Part shown: positions 5,990 through 5,995 of the stretch, piece after piece
Layout of the letters: every line of letters starts with the position of its first letter
How positions within the stretch are numbered: the first letter of the stretch is position 1
Assembly (NCBI GenBank): GCA_009781575.1
Contig: WQXW01000122.1
Span: 1 to 5,995, forward strand
DNA: 5,995 nucleotides
Origin: Solirubrobacterales bacterium
Lineage (GTDB): Bacteria; Actinomycetota; Thermoleophilia; Solirubrobacterales; Solirubrobacteraceae
Reading direction: 5' to 3'
Position numbers and translations under genes: made by a program
Notes under the pieces: generated by a model
The model's database searches: none
What the model saw: only the letters and a program-made list of their open reading frames with translations
What the model was told of the DNA's origin: nothing

Positions 5990-5995
5990 AAAATA
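5990..5995 (-). promoter_or_regulatory. Possible -10 box for the collagen-like gene
   Basis: TATTTT reads on the minus strand at the extreme right edge, 39 bases before the ATG at 5950. It is an A/T island in otherwise GC-rich sequence, and would give a leader of roughly 30 bases containing the AGGAG ribosome site. The -35 region falls outside the window, so this cannot be judged further. Confidence 0.3.

Overview
This is a very GC-rich window, with G/C at most third codon positions, GTG starts and several genes without a Shine-Dalgarno sequence. That points to a high-GC actinobacterium. The secreted collagen-like protein, with its ACV...C...SWN head, Gly-X-Y run and CPxG...GGG...AVCA tail, and the small secreted His/Asp-rich protein suggest the Thermoleophilia/Solirubrobacterales. 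The lineage is an inference from gene style; no marker gene is present.

Left part (1-2341, plus strand). A two-gene ABC-2 exporter of the NodI/NodJ (DrrA/DrrB) type occupies 205-1994, with ATPase and permease joined by an ATGA overlap. The cassette is bracketed by two same-orientation copies of a 92-bp repeat (47-138 and 2112-2203; 87 of 92 positions identical by hand count). Each copy contains a near-perfect 30-bp palindrome followed by five T. Between the permease stop and the second copy lies an unbroken run of 17 G-rich hexamers of the GGGGCC/GGGGCA type. The ATPase has a TACGAT box six bases before its GTG and no ribosome binding site, as expected for a leaderless message.

Right part (2342-5950, all minus strand, transcribed right to left). 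The order is: a secreted collagen-like protein (5354-5950); a CatE-like two-domain VOC protein, probably a ring-cleavage dioxygenase or relative, 3 bp behind it (4379-5350); a 178-bp gap; a tiny secreted His-rich protein (3967-4200); an overlapping lipoprotein (3378-3983); and a zinc-less quinone oxidoreductase of the MDR family (2342-3340). The exporter and this block are convergent and meet in the repeat-rich spacer at 1995-2341.

The CatE-like and quinone-reductase genes both act on catechol/quinone-type chemistry in related families, and three of the five minus-strand products are exported. A joint role in extracytoplasmic stress or aromatic detoxification is possible, but this is a guess from context. 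The strongest candidates for something undescribed are the palindromic repeat with its G-rich array, and the His-rich peptide/lipoprotein pair. No mobile-element gene, RNA gene or CRISPR array was seen.
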